Below are positions 11,695 to 19,026 of a stretch of DNA of 48,088 bases, piece by piece. The DNA is taken from the IMG/VR virus record IMGVR_UViG_3300031576_000078, positions 1 to 48,088 of that record; one strand, given 5' to 3'. How positions within the stretch are numbered: position 1 is the first letter of the stretch; every line of letters starts with the position of its first letter. The notes under the pieces are model-generated. The model was given only the letters and a program-made list of their open reading frames with translations. It had not been told where the DNA came from and ran no database searches. The position numbers and the translations under genes were made by a program. The DNA is from a virus.

Positions 11695-14277
11695 CTACTC
11701 TTTGCGTTGCTCGGACGGACGAACGAATGTCGCACCCGTGATCTTCCCGCTCTTGTCCGTCTGAATCTTGACCGCCTCCGGCCGCTCATCAGTCAACTGG
11801 GCAACCGCTTCGGACAACGCGGTCTGGGCCTCCAAGAGCGCTTGGAGCGCGTCCGTCGTTTGCTGCGGCGGTTGGACGGTGATGGTCGTCGGCGCTGGGG
11901 GTGCGGGCGCCTCCCGCTCCAGCATTTCCCGTTTGGCCTGCTCGATCTTGGCCTGGGACTGCGCCTTCAGGACCTCGAAGCCCGACTGGACCTTGGCGAT
12001 GTCCTGTTGGTGTTGATGCGTCTGGCTCGTGACGAGCTCTTGCACCTGTTGCACCACGCCCTGCAACTGACCCTCGAGGTCTGTGCCGACCTTTTGACGC
12101 TCAACATCGAGCTTCTGCTGCTCCAGAGCTTGCGATGCTTCCATCTCTTGGGCTTTGGCCGTACGCTCCGTTTCGGCTTGGGCCTCCGCTTGCTGCTGTT
12201 GCTGGGCGACGGCCTGTTCTTGGGCCTGTTGTTGCGCCTGGGCGGCCTGCTGCTGCTCGGCCACCGTTTGGATACCGGCCGCAATACGTGCCGCTTCATA
12301 GGCAAGTGCCAGCGCCTCTTGCCATTCCGGGGGCATCTCCTCGTAGCGGGCGCCCGACAGGGTGCGGCCCAGCTCGTCGGTGCGGACCATGGCGACATCC
12401 GGCTGTTGGTCCACGGGCCGCTCGTCGAAGATGGCGGCGGTCGCGGGGTCGGGCGTGGGCACGACCTGGCCGGTGGCGGGGTCCACGGCGGGCGGCGGGG
12501 GTGCCCAGTCCGGTGGCGGGCCATCGAGCCAGATGGCCAACTGGCGCCGCACCCGGAGCCGGTGGGGATTGTCTTGCAAGCCGACCAGGGGACCGAGGCG
12601 GGCGGCGATCAGGCGCTGCGCGTCGCCCGGCGCGATGAGCTGCTGCTGGGCGTAGGCCGAGACCACTTCCGCCTTGTCCATCACCGACATCTGGGTGAAG
12701 GAGCCCCGTTGGATGCGGACATCCGTCGAGGCCGAGAGGTCGGCGGCGAGCCAGCGCTTGATCTTGAAGGTCCCGTCCTCGTCCTGCCAGCGCACGAGCA
12801 GCGGGGCATCGACGAATGCGCGGATCTGTTGGAGGATCACCATCCAGCCGCGTTCCAGTCCGCGGGTGGTCGATTGCGCGAAGGCGGACATTCCGGCATT
12901 GACCTGGGAGACGATCTGCTCGGCGTGCTTGCCCGACTGCACGCTCGGCTGCTGGAGGCCTTGCCCCGCTTCCTGGAGTCCCGAGTCGTCGTCCATCTCG
13001 CGCGAGATGATGGAGTAGGACTCCATGAGGGCGCGGGGGAAGTCCGGGAGCTCCTCGTTGACGGGCGCCCCGTTGGGGACGATGGGCAGATAGGTGCGGG
13101 TCTCGGCCTGGAGCTGCTCGGGCTGAAGATTCGAGTGCAGGGGCACGAAGGTCTTGCGCGACGTGAAGCGGTCCAAGTGCTGTCCCATCGCGTTCTCGTA
13201 CTCGACCCGCGCCTCGTTCAAGGGGCCGAGCGTGGTCATCAGCCCCGAGCCGTAGGGGTTGTCGGCTTCCGGGTGCTGCTTGAACTGGGTGAGCGGCAGG
13301 TCGAGCTTGGTCTTGTTCGTCTTGTCGACCCACGGCTCGCGCGACAGGAAGAACTCGCCACCGGCGAGGACCAAGTAGGCGCCCTCGGGGTAGTCGGCGC
13401 TCTGCACCTCGTAGCGGGTCAGGACGAACACGAGGTTCTCGTCAGGGTTCGCGGCCGTCTTGATGTCGCGTTGCCCAGGGGGCAGGATGTCGGCCACCCG
13501 CGCCGGCCGATACGCAAGCATCTGCTGCACCTGCTCCGGCGTCATCTTGTCGATGGCCGGGCCGAACGGTCCCTTGAGGTAGCCCAAGGGGAGCAGGAGT
13601 CCGACGTAGCAGCCATGGGCTTCCCAGATGTCTTCGGCGGTGAAGGGGATCAGCCGCACGTTGCGGCCCGTGAGGAGTTCGCGGCGCACGCGGGGGCGCC
13701 ACTGGCCCTCGGCGTCCTGGCCCCCACCCATCAGATCGACCCAGAACCGCAGGAAGCCTGATCCGTGCGTGGACGCCAGATCCCACGCATCGCCGGCGGT
13801 GAGCGTATAGGCCAGTTCGTGGTTGCCGCACACGTCGTGTAAGATGCGGGTCGACGTCTGGGCGGCGTCGATGTCGCGTTCGTCGTCGGAGGTCGGCAGG
13901 ACCTCGGGGACGGGCGGGTCGTTGAACATGACGGAGCGGACGCGACGGCACAGGCGGACGGCCTTGTTGGTCGTGGCGGCGCCGGGCATCGAGCCGCGGG
14001 GGAAGAAGGCCCGGGCGTCGTCCTGATATTTGACCAGGCGGACGCCCGTGTAGCCGGCCCAGCGGGCGCGGTTGACCTTCCACTGGGCGAAGAGCACGCG
14101 CCAGTGGCGGGAGGAGTCTTCCCATTCCCGGATCATGCGATCGGCCGCGGCCTTGGGGGACTTGGCCGACAGGGTCAGGAGATTGGCGGTCGCTTCCCGG
14201 TCGCTCGGCCGGTCGGCGGCCGTCGGCGAGACGGGGTTCTCGAGTGCACTCGCATCGTATCTGGCGTCGTCAGCCAC
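11695..14277 (-). CDS. Portal protein (podovirus type)
   Basis: 860 residues. The N-terminal 550 follow the portal pattern of short-tailed phages: F-A-Q-W-K-V-N-R-A-R-W-A-G-Y, P-R-G-S-M-P-G-A-A-T-T-N-K, L-G-P-L-N-E-A-R-V-E-Y-E-N-A and Q-S-G-K-H-A-E-Q-I-V-S-Q. The C-terminal 250 residues are an unusually long Gln-rich coiled coil (many Q-A-Q-A-E runs), which could line the DNA channel or extend into the capsid as a barrel. It forms the dodecameric vertex ring through which DNA is packaged. It is nine bases downstream of the gene at 14286. Confidence 0.9.
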   Translation of the reverse strand: MADDARYDASALENPVSPTAADRPSDREATANLLTLSAKSPKAAADRMIREWEDSSRHWRVLFAQWKVNRARWAGYTGVRLVKYQDDARAFFPRGSMPGAATTNKAVRLCRRVRSVMFNDPPVPEVLPTSDDERDIDAAQTSTRILHDVCGNHELAYTLTAGDAWDLASTHGSGFLRFWVDLMGGGQDAEGQWRPRVRRELLTGRNVRLIPFTAEDIWEAHGCYVGLLLPLGYLKGPFGPAIDKMTPEQVQQMLAYRPARVADILPPGQRDIKTAANPDENLVFVLTRYEVQSADYPEGAYLVLAGGEFFLSREPWVDKTNKTKLDLPLTQFKQHPEADNPYGSGLMTTLGPLNEARVEYENAMGQHLDRFTSRKTFVPLHSNLQPEQLQAETRTYLPIVPNGAPVNEELPDFPRALMESYSIISREMDDDSGLQEAGQGLQQPSVQSGKHAEQIVSQVNAGMSAFAQSTTRGLERGWMVILQQIRAFVDAPLLVRWQDEDGTFKIKRWLAADLSASTDVRIQRGSFTQMSVMDKAEVVSAYAQQQLIAPGDAQRLIAARLGPLVGLQDNPHRLRVRRQLAIWLDGPPPDWAPPPPAVDPATGQVVPTPDPATAAIFDERPVDQQPDVAMVRTDELGRTLSGARYEEMPPEWQEALALAYEAARIAAGIQTVAEQQQAAQAQQQAQEQAVAQQQQQAEAQAETERTAKAQEMEASQALEQQKLDVERQKVGTDLEGQLQGVVQQVQELVTSQTHQHQQDIAKVQSGFEVLKAQSQAKIEQAKREMLEREAPAPPAPTTITVQPPQQTTDALQALLEAQTALSEAVAQLTDERPEAVKIQTDKSGKITGATFVRPSEQRKE

Positions 14278-14285
14278 AGCGTGTC

Positions 14286-14891
14286 CTAGTGGGGGGCCAC
14301 GGAGCGGCCGGCCTCACGCCGGGCCACTTCAATGAACCGGCGGCGCCCCGTGGCGTCGGGCGGCGTGTCGGTGTCGATCAAAAAGAGACAGCTGTACCCG
14401 GCCGCCGTGCTCACCATCTGCACGGGCCAGCCCAGCCGCACATCGTTCCCCCCAAAGGGGGCACCGTCGGGGTAGTGCGCTGGTCCCCCATACGCCCCGT
14501 GGCCGGAGAGGTAACACGCATACGCCGGCGACAGGGGCCCGCGGTCCGCTCCGGTCTTGGTGAAGTGTCGCGGCAGGTGATTGTGCCATATGCCCCAGAT
14601 GTAGCGACGCACGGTGCTCGTGTCCTGCATCCGACCGTACTTGGACAAGGCCAGCGACTCACAGTCGCCGGTGACCCCGGTGCGGCTGGCTGCCTGCACC
14701 TGAGGCTCGTAGAGCGAGTCGAGGACGAGGACGGCCATGTTGCCAGAGACGGCCAGGAGCCCACCGATGCAGCGCATGTGCTCGATGGTCGCGGTGTCGG
14801 CCACCGCCTCCAGCTCCTCGACGAGTTCGAGGGGGACAACGACGCTGACCTGGATCTGGAGCACGGCGAGCACGAGTGGCAGCATGAACAA
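14286..14891 (-). CDS. Possible JAB/MPN-like protein
   Basis: 201 residues. The N-terminus is hydrophobic (L-P-L-V-L-A-V-L-Q-I-Q-V-S-V-V-V-P) and probably the first strands of the fold rather than a signal. The middle has G-I-W-H-N-H-L-P followed by A-C-Y-L-S, which recalls the His-x-His and Ser of JAB metalloproteases, but the usual Asp after Ser is not evident. The protease assignment is weak. It is the first gene of the leftward portal-terminase operon, so a structural or maturation role is plausible. Confidence 0.5.
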   Translation of the reverse strand: MFMLPLVLAVLQIQVSVVVPLELVEELEAVADTATIEHMRCIGGLLAVSGNMAVLVLDSLYEPQVQAASRTGVTGDCESLALSKYGRMQDTSTVRRYIWGIWHNHLPRHFTKTGADRGPLSPAYACYLSGHGAYGGPAHYPDGAPFGGNDVRLGWPVQMVSTAAGYSCLFLIDTDTPPDATGRRRFIEVARREAGRSVAPH

Positions 14892-14928
14892 CCCCTGGCC
14901 GGGGAGTGTCCATGCAACTTAACGCCGT

Positions 14929-14967
14929 GCGTGAGAAAAACATAGCGGGCGGGGATTTTTTTCACGC
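14929..14967. promoter_or_regulatory. Inverted repeat in the divergent region
   Basis: GCGTGAGAAAAA (14929-14940) and TTTTTTTCACGC (14956-14967) pair over 12 bases with one mismatch, with a 15-base GC-rich loop. It lies 38 bases upstream of the leftward gene at 14891. The T-rich arm could terminate rightward transcripts, or the site could be an operator. Confidence 0.5.
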
Positions 14968-15331
14968 CTGCCTGGTTTCCGTAGGACTCCCTGCACTCCA
15001 GTGCTTGAGAGTTCTCGAATGTCTCGTTCCAGGTCTTTCCTAGCCCTTCTTGGCTAGACCAGCCCTTGGTTCGGGGACCTTGGCTGGCAAGGCCTGACCT
15101 TTCCCTGGGGAGCCCAGGCTGTTTTCATTAGCCCCCGCCTGAGCGCTTATAGGCGTGCGGCATCGTCCTCGTGCAATGGACGAAGAGTGCATCCGCCTCC
15201 TGTGGAGCGTCATCGGGAGGGACGAAACCCTCGGGCGGCTAGCCGGCCGCTGACGGACCATGCATCCATCCACAGGACCCCGCGAGAGCGGGAGGCCTAT
15301 GATAATGGGTTCCCCCCCGCGCGCGCAAGTG
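14968..15331. other. Divergent intergenic region
   Basis: About 360 bp without a convincing gene, between leftward and rightward operons. It contains degenerate repeats such as AGCCCTT-n-n-TTGG and CCTTG-GCTGG-CAAGG (15040-15110), which loosely recall the pentamer arrays but are not in strict register. A 25-codon ORF at 15176-15253 (M-D-E-E-C-I-R-L-L-W) is possible but unsupported. Nothing else recognised. Confidence 0.5.
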
Positions 15332-15360
15332 TTGACAAGGCATGAGTTTCCCCGTACCTT
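15332..15360 (+). promoter_or_regulatory. Sigma70-type promoter of the rightward early operon
   Basis: TTGACA at 15332-15337, a 17-base spacer, then TACCTT at 15355-15360. Transcription would begin about 30 bases before the ATG at 15398. TTGACAAG also appears at 18350 and 20602. Confidence 0.6.
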
Positions 15361-15397
15361 CTGGGGAGAAAATCTCGCCCTCCGGAGCACGTCCCAC

Positions 15398-15640
15398 ATG
15401 CAGCTGCCAACGATCTCGGCGGTGTTCGACTTGGGGGGAAGTGACGGCCGGCACTCGCACGCCAAGATGATGGGGTTCACCATCACCGCGGCCGCCATCG
15501 TTCGACTCTTCACCAGCGGCACCAATGACCGGGAGCTCATCCTCTGGCTCCTGCTGTTCAGCGCCTCGCATGGACTCGCTGGGCTCCGCTACCTGATGCA
15601 GGGGGTGACCGCCTGGCTCGGAAGAAAGGGGGGGCAATGA
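15398..15640 (+). CDS. Small membrane protein
   Basis: 80 residues from the ATG at 15398, the first good start after the predicted transcription start. Two hydrophobic segments are visible: about 24-37 (M-M-G-F-T-I-T-A-A-A-I-V-R-L) and 46-64 (L-I-L-W-L-L-L-F-S-A-S-H-G-L-A-G-L). It ends in an ATGA overlap with the next gene. It could be a holin-like or host-modulating membrane protein; early position argues against lysis. Confidence 0.6.
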   Translation: MQLPTISAVFDLGGSDGRHSHAKMMGFTITAAAIVRLFTSGTNDRELILWLLLFSASHGLAGLRYLMQGVTAWLGRKGGQ

Positions 15641-15873
15641 AGTGTCCGGATTGCGGTGCTCCCACCATGTGGGATGTTGGCGTGGGCGGGACGTGCTACG
15701 TCGACTACCTCCGCTGCCCAGACGAGGCGTGTGGATGGTACTCTCATCGTGACGACGACGACCTGGCTGCTGACGGTACGGTCGGCATATGGAACAAAGC
15801 CATTGTCGTGCTCAGTATACTCGGTGTCGTCGTCATCATCATGGCGATCATCATCAAGTCTTCGATGGCGTAG
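15637..15873 (+). CDS. Zinc-ribbon plus membrane-anchor protein
   Basis: 78 residues. An N-terminal zinc ribbon (K-C-P-D-C-G at 2-7 and R-C-P-D-E-A-C-G) is followed by an acidic D-D-D-D loop and a C-terminal transmembrane helix (A-I-V-V-L-S-I-L-G-V-V-V-I-I-M-A-I-I-I). The ribbon would face the cytoplasm. It overlaps its predecessor by ATGA. No family recognised. Confidence 0.65.
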   Translation: MKCPDCGAPTMWDVGVGGTCYVDYLRCPDEACGWYSHRDDDDLAADGTVGIWNKAIVVLSILGVVVIIMAIIIKSSMA

Positions 15874-15874
15874 C

Positions 15875-16138
15875 ATGGCTCGGAAGAACAGCGCCGCCCG
15901 ACTGACGGAGCTGCCGATCGTGGAAGTCGTGTGGCTCGATGCGGCCACGCGCACCCAGTGGGCCAAACGCAAGGTCCACCTCCACAGCGGCCTCGTCGAA
16001 TGTGCGAGCGTGGGCTACCTGCTCGCCGCCGACCCGCAGGTGGTCGTCCTCGCGCAGAGCCGCAACAGTGAATGGCAAGTGGGGGAGAGCCTGACGATCC
16101 CGCGCGGCTCGGTGGTCTCGATGCGCCGCCGCCGGTGA
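15875..16138 (+). CDS. Conserved-looking small phage protein
   Basis: 87 residues. The body P-I-V-E-V-V-W-L-D-A and L-L-A-A-D-P-Q-V-V-V-L-A-Q-S-R-N-S, ending I-P-R-G-S-V-V-S-M-R-R-R, looks like a small all-beta protein of a type common in phage early regions. Start is the ATG just after the upstream TAG. It overlaps the vestigial methyltransferase start by one base (TGATG). Function unknown. Confidence 0.6.
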   Translation: MARKNSAARLTELPIVEVVWLDAATRTQWAKRKVHLHSGLVECASVGYLLAADPQVVVLAQSRNSEWQVGESLTIPRGSVVSMRRRR

Positions 16139-16261
16139 TGGCGCGCGCGTGGTACAACGACACCGATAGATTCGTTGCCGAATGGCTCCGCACCCTGATC
16201 GCCGCGGGCCGCCTGCCAGCAGGCGACGTGGACGAGCGCCCCATTCAGGGGGTGCAGCCTG
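16138..16261 (+). pseudogene. Remnant N-terminus of a cytosine methyltransferase
   Basis: The first 41 codons (W-Y-N-D-T-D-R-F-V-A-E-W-L-R-T-L-I-A-A-G, then D-V-D-E-R-P-I) align with the N-terminus of the intact methyltransferase at 16698 ([20 protein letters not shown]). The homology stops at the HNH start at 16262. It looks like the beginning of an earlier methyltransferase gene cut off by insertion or replacement. The frame stays open by chance to 16701. Confidence 0.6.
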
Positions 16262-16843
16262 ATGAGCAAATACGATTCATGCTACCAGCGGCCAATGCTG
16301 ACGATTCGTTGCGCCTGCGGGGCTACTCGAGTGATTCGCAGAAGCAGTCGCAACAAGATCGACCGTTGCAGGGCGTGCGCACAAAAGCATGGTCGAGCCA
16401 AAAGTGCCGCTGCGCGAGTGACCTCAAAAGAAACCAAGGCACAAAGCGAAGCTTGGTCGATCTATCGGTGCAATGCACGGGTCAAGGGGTTGCGCTTCGA
16501 ATTGTCAAGAGAACTGTTCCTGCGGCTGCGCGACCACGCCTGTCACTACTGCGGAAGCCTCCCACCCAATGGTCTCGATCGACGAGACAATGCCTTCGGG
16601 TACACAGTGGACAATGCGGTGCCGTGTTGTCGGCTCTGCAATTATGCCAAAAGAGATATGCCCGAGACCGATTTTTTGGCTTGGGTGGAGCGCGCCCATG
16701 AGTATCAAGATCGCATACAACGAGATCGACCCGTTCTGCTGCGCCTGGCTGAGCAACCTGATGGATGCCGGACACATCAGGCCGGGGACAATCATTCAGA
16801 AGTCGATCTGCGACTTGGCGGTGGACGAGGTGGCCCCGTATGA
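16262..16843 (+). CDS. HNH endonuclease inserted at the methyltransferase start
   Basis: 193 residues. An N-terminal C-A-C-G plus C-R-A-C ribbon precedes the HNH core: [21 protein letters not shown], then [13 protein letters not shown]. This is the familiar free-standing phage HNH type. The last 48 codons run over the start of the methyltransferase in another frame and are probably fortuitous extension. The DNA is visibly less GC-rich than its neighbours, which fits recent arrival. It separates a methyltransferase remnant from the intact gene. Confidence 0.8.
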   Translation: MSKYDSCYQRPMLTIRCACGATRVIRRSSRNKIDRCRACAQKHGRAKSAAARVTSKETKAQSEAWSIYRCNARVKGLRFELSRELFLRLRDHACHYCGSLPPNGLDRRDNAFGYTVDNAVPCCRLCNYAKRDMPETDFLAWVERAHEYQDRIQRDRPVLLRLAEQPDGCRTHQAGDNHSEVDLRLGGGRGGPV

Positions 16844-17552
16844 GCTCCTCCACTTCTTCGCCGGGATTGGAGGCTGGGACTATGCTCTCACTCTGGCCGA
16901 CTGGCAATCCGACGGACGGGTCACATGGACCGGCTCCTGTCCCTGCCAGCCGCTTTCGGGCGCGGGACGCCGACAAGGCCATGCCGACGAACGACACCTG
17001 TGGCCCGCTTTTCACCGCCTCATCGCCGAGTGCCGCCCTCCAGTGGTCTGTGGAGAGCAGGTTGCGAGCCGTCTTGGACGTGAATGGCTCGCCGGAGTAC
17101 GCGCTGACTTGGAAGCAGTGGGATATGCCGTCGGGGCCGCCGATCTGTGCGCTGCGGGGGTCGGGGCGCCGCACATCCGCCAGCGCCTGTTCTGGGTGGC
17201 CGACGCCCAAGGTGGCAACCGGCAAGTATCAGTCCGCGGGCGGCGACCACAGCAAGAAAGTGCTCAACCTCGAGGGTGCGGTGGAACTGGTGGGCTGGCC
17301 AACGCCGACGACGCGGGACCACAAGGACGGGGACGCGGAGAGCTGCAAGAACGTCCCGGACAAAGCACTCCTTGGGCGCGTGGCACACCACTCCCCTGCC
17401 GCGACGGAAAGGCCCGGCGCGCTGAACCCGGCGTTTTCCCGCTGGCTCATGGGGTTTCCGGCCGCGTGGGACGACTGCGCGCCTACGGGAACGCAATCGT
17501 CCCCCAGGCCGCCGCGGCCTTCATCCGCGCCTACCTAGACATTCAATGCTAG
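16698..17552 (+). CDS. DNA cytosine-5 methyltransferase
   Basis: 284 residues. Motif I F-F-A-G-I-G-G (53-59), motif IV C-P-C-Q (81-84, catalytic Cys83), E-Q-V (motif VI), an R-Q-R-L-F-W-V-A-D segment (motif VIII) and the C-terminal Y-G-N-A-I-V-P (motif X region) are all present in order. It transfers a methyl group from S-adenosylmethionine to cytosine, probably to protect phage DNA from host restriction. Its start region is overlapped by the HNH gene. From 16981 a second frame resembles another phage protein family. The stop TAG overlaps a vestigial ATG of a nucleotidase gene. Confidence 0.85.
   Translation: MSIKIAYNEIDPFCCAWLSNLMDAGHIRPGTIIQKSICDLAVDEVAPYELLHFFAGIGGWDYALTLADWQSDGRVTWTGSCPCQPLSGAGRRQGHADERHLWPAFHRLIAECRPPVVCGEQVASRLGREWLAGVRADLEAVGYAVGAADLCAAGVGAPHIRQRLFWVADAQGGNRQVSVRGRRPQQESAQPRGCGGTGGLANADDAGPQGRGRGELQERPGQSTPWARGTPLPCRDGKARRAEPGVFPLAHGVSGRVGRLRAYGNAIVPQAAAAFIRAYLDIQC
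16981..17538 (+). CDS. Overprinted ORF within the methyltransferase gene
   Basis: 185 residues in the +1 frame. Its text ([23 protein letters not shown], repeated G-W-P-T-P, then [18 protein letters not shown]) closely matches a protein pattern I know from phage methylase-like annotations. The methyltransferase frame over the same DNA also keeps its own conserved end. So both frames look selected or one was recently derived from the other by frameshift. Translation is not shown; no good ribosome site is seen. Confidence 0.45.
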   Translation: MPTNDTCGPLFTASSPSAALQWSVESRLRAVLDVNGSPEYALTWKQWDMPSGPPICALRGSGRRTSASACSGWPTPKVATGKYQSAGGDHSKKVLNLEGAVELVGWPTPTTRDHKDGDAESCKNVPDKALLGRVAHHSPAATERPGALNPAFSRWLMGFPAAWDDCAPTGTQSSPRPPRPSSAPT

Positions 17553-17569
17553 TTGCCTGCGATTTCGAC
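17546..17569 (+). pseudogene. Vestigial start of the nucleotidase gene
   Basis: The ATG overlapping the methyltransferase stop opens M-L-V-A-C-D-F-D, almost the same as the true nucleotidase start I-A-C-D-F-D-G at 17787. Thirteen bases (TGCGATTTCGACG) are identical. The frame then departs from the family. This is the expected scar of an insertion just after codon eight. Confidence 0.6.
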
Positions 17570-17796
17570 GCGCCGCTGACTTCCGCACAAGCCCGCTGCT
17601 GGAGGCACAGGACGGTGTTTGTGCAATGTGCGGCCGCAGCCGCGCCAAGGGTGAACGACGCTTGGCCGTGGACCATAACCACATGACCGGCAAAGTCCGA
17701 GGTCTGTTGTGCCGCGATTGTAATATCTGCATTGGCTGGCTCGAAAAGCGCGGGACCCTTGCGCGTGCTTATTCAGAGGTGACAACTTGGCTTTGA
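17570..17796 (+). pseudogene. Endonuclease VII-like fragment without a start codon
   Basis: In the frame ending at TGA 17794-17796 the text L-E-A-Q-D-G-V-C-A-M-C-G, then L-A-V-D-H-N-H-M-T-G-K-V-R-G-L-L-C-R-D-C-N is the core of phage endonuclease VII-type nucleases (two zinc knuckles and D-H-x-H). The usual N-terminal helices are missing and no ATG is in frame, so it is a truncated copy unless an unusual start is used. The stop overlaps the nucleotidase start. Confidence 0.65.
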
Positions 17797-18353
17797 TCGC
17801 GTGCGATTTCGACGGCGTCCTCGCCGACACCCACACCGCCGCCCTCCGAGTCTACAATCAGTGGTACGGCACGAGCCTGACTCCCGACGACTTGAAGGAC
17901 TACTATTTCCCGCACTGGGAACGCTTCGGCGCCATCTGGCATCACCCGACGTTCTACCAGTCAGAGGGCGTGCAGCCCATCCCCGGCGCGATTGAGGCCG
18001 TGCACCGCCTGCGGGCGGCCGGCCATCGGGTGGTGATCGTCAGCGCCTGCGCGCAGATGATGTCGGCCGGCAAGACCCAGTGGCTCGAGGCGCACGGACT
18101 TCGACCGTTCCGCACCGACGACCAGGACTTCATCGCCGCAAGCGACAAGACCCTCATTCGGGCCGCCCTGCTCATCGACGACGCGCCGCACCACGTCGCC
18201 GACTGGGCGCGCTCGGGCCGGCGGGCAATCCTCTTCGACCAGCCCTGGAACCGACGGGCCGACCTCACCAGCGTCCTCTGGTCCTGGATCGAGCGCGCCC
18301 AGGGCTGGCCCGACGTGCTGCGCGCGATCTCGGGCGACGCGCAGGCTACTTGA
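17787..18353 (+). CDS. HAD-family 5'-nucleotidase-like phosphatase
   Basis: 188 residues with a TTG start at 17787. HAD motif I D-F-D-G-V-L-A-D-T (7-15), motif II V-I-V-S-A, and motif IV I-D-D-A-P-H-H are present, and the layout fits deoxyribonucleotidase-type enzymes that dephosphorylate nucleotides. A vestigial better start (ATG at 17546) lies upstream, beyond an endonuclease VII fragment. The stop codon overlaps the -35 box of the next promoter. Confidence 0.75.
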   Translation: MALIACDFDGVLADTHTAALRVYNQWYGTSLTPDDLKDYYFPHWERFGAIWHHPTFYQSEGVQPIPGAIEAVHRLRAAGHRVVIVSACAQMMSAGKTQWLEAHGLRPFRTDDQDFIAASDKTLIRAALLIDDAPHHVADWARSGRRAILFDQPWNRRADLTSVLWSWIERAQGWPDVLRAISGDAQAT

Positions 18354-18377
18354 CAAGTAGTCGCATGACGGTATCTT
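18350..18377 (+). promoter_or_regulatory. Sigma70-type promoter
   Basis: TTGACA at 18350-18355, a 16-base spacer, TATCTT at 18372-18377. It overlaps the stop of the nucleotidase gene and lies just before a pentamer array, so the array would be at the 5' end of the transcript that carries the gene at 18490. Confidence 0.6.
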
Positions 18378-18384
18378 GGGGGCT

Positions 18385-18439
18385 CAAGGCACGGCACGGC
18401 GCGGCGAGGCACGGCAGGGCAGGGCACGGCACGGGTAGG
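18385..18439 (+). repeat. CNNGG pentamer array, 10 units plus GTAGG
   Basis: Ten units in strict five-base register (CAAGG, CACGG, CACGG, CGCGG, CGAGG, CACGG, CAGGG, CAGGG, CACGG, CACGG) end with GTAGG. The array at 26140-26189 on the other strand has the same design: ten units and a GTAGG cap. A short stem GGAGGC/GCCTCC follows within about 10 bases. It lies in the 136-bp gap between operons. Confidence 0.9.
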
Positions 18440-18489
18440 ACTGGGGGAGGCGCCTGCCAGGGCCTCCACACCACATCTCCGGGGGGAGC

Positions 18490-19026
18490 ATGCTCCAGAC
18501 ATCACGATTCCGCATCGACGGTCTGACTCCACTCCTGATGAATCGCTACATGGGCCAGCAGTCGCCGAAGAGTTTCGAGCTGCTGAGCCCCGAGGAACGG
18601 CTGGCGTGGGCCCGCGGGGCCGCCTACCTCACCCCTGAGGGCACCCCCTACATCCCCAATGGCAATTTTCAACAGTGCCTGATTGCCGCGGGTGGATACC
18701 TCAAGGGCAAGGGCCGCCGGAACCTCTCGCGCACCGTGGCCGCCGGGGTGCAGGTCGCTGAGGCTGAGCTGTCCATCACGTCCGCTGCGCCAACGCTCTT
18801 TAGCGCCATGCGGAAGAACCCTGCGACCGGCGGTCGCATGTTGGGCTACCGACTCATGATCGGCGTGCCATGGACGGCCACCGTCAGCGTCCATTGGGAC
18901 GACGAGCTCCTCCAGAGCGAGCAGGTCGTGGAGCTCCTCCGCAACGCTGGGATCCGCATCGGGATCATGGACTGGCGACCCGAGAAGCGCGGCCCCTACG
19001 GCCAGTTTCGGGCCACCCTGCTGTGA
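18490..19026 (+). CDS. Conserved phage protein of unknown function
   Basis: 178 residues. The sequence (F-R-I-D-G-L-T-P-L-L-M-N, then P-Y-I-P-N-G-N-F-Q-Q-C-L-I-A-A-G, and G-I-M-D-W-R-P-E-K-R-G-P-Y-G-Q-F) follows a recurrent phage early-protein pattern with the 'pLLmn' start, a helix of AENIxxCL type and a final beta hairpin. No activity is established to my knowledge. GGGGGGAGC at 18480 provides a ribosome site. It ends in an overlap with a GTG start. Confidence 0.65.
   Translation: MLQTSRFRIDGLTPLLMNRYMGQQSPKSFELLSPEERLAWARGAAYLTPEGTPYIPNGNFQQCLIAAGGYLKGKGRRNLSRTVAAGVQVAEAELSITSAAPTLFSAMRKNPATGGRMLGYRLMIGVPWTATVSVHWDDELLQSEQVVELLRNAGIRIGIMDWRPEKRGPYGQFRATLL

Noticed and set aside
11707-13761. 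684-codon plus-strand ORF opposite the portal gene
   Set aside because: The minus strand encodes a convincing portal protein; this frame is Leu/Arg/Gly-rich low-information text.
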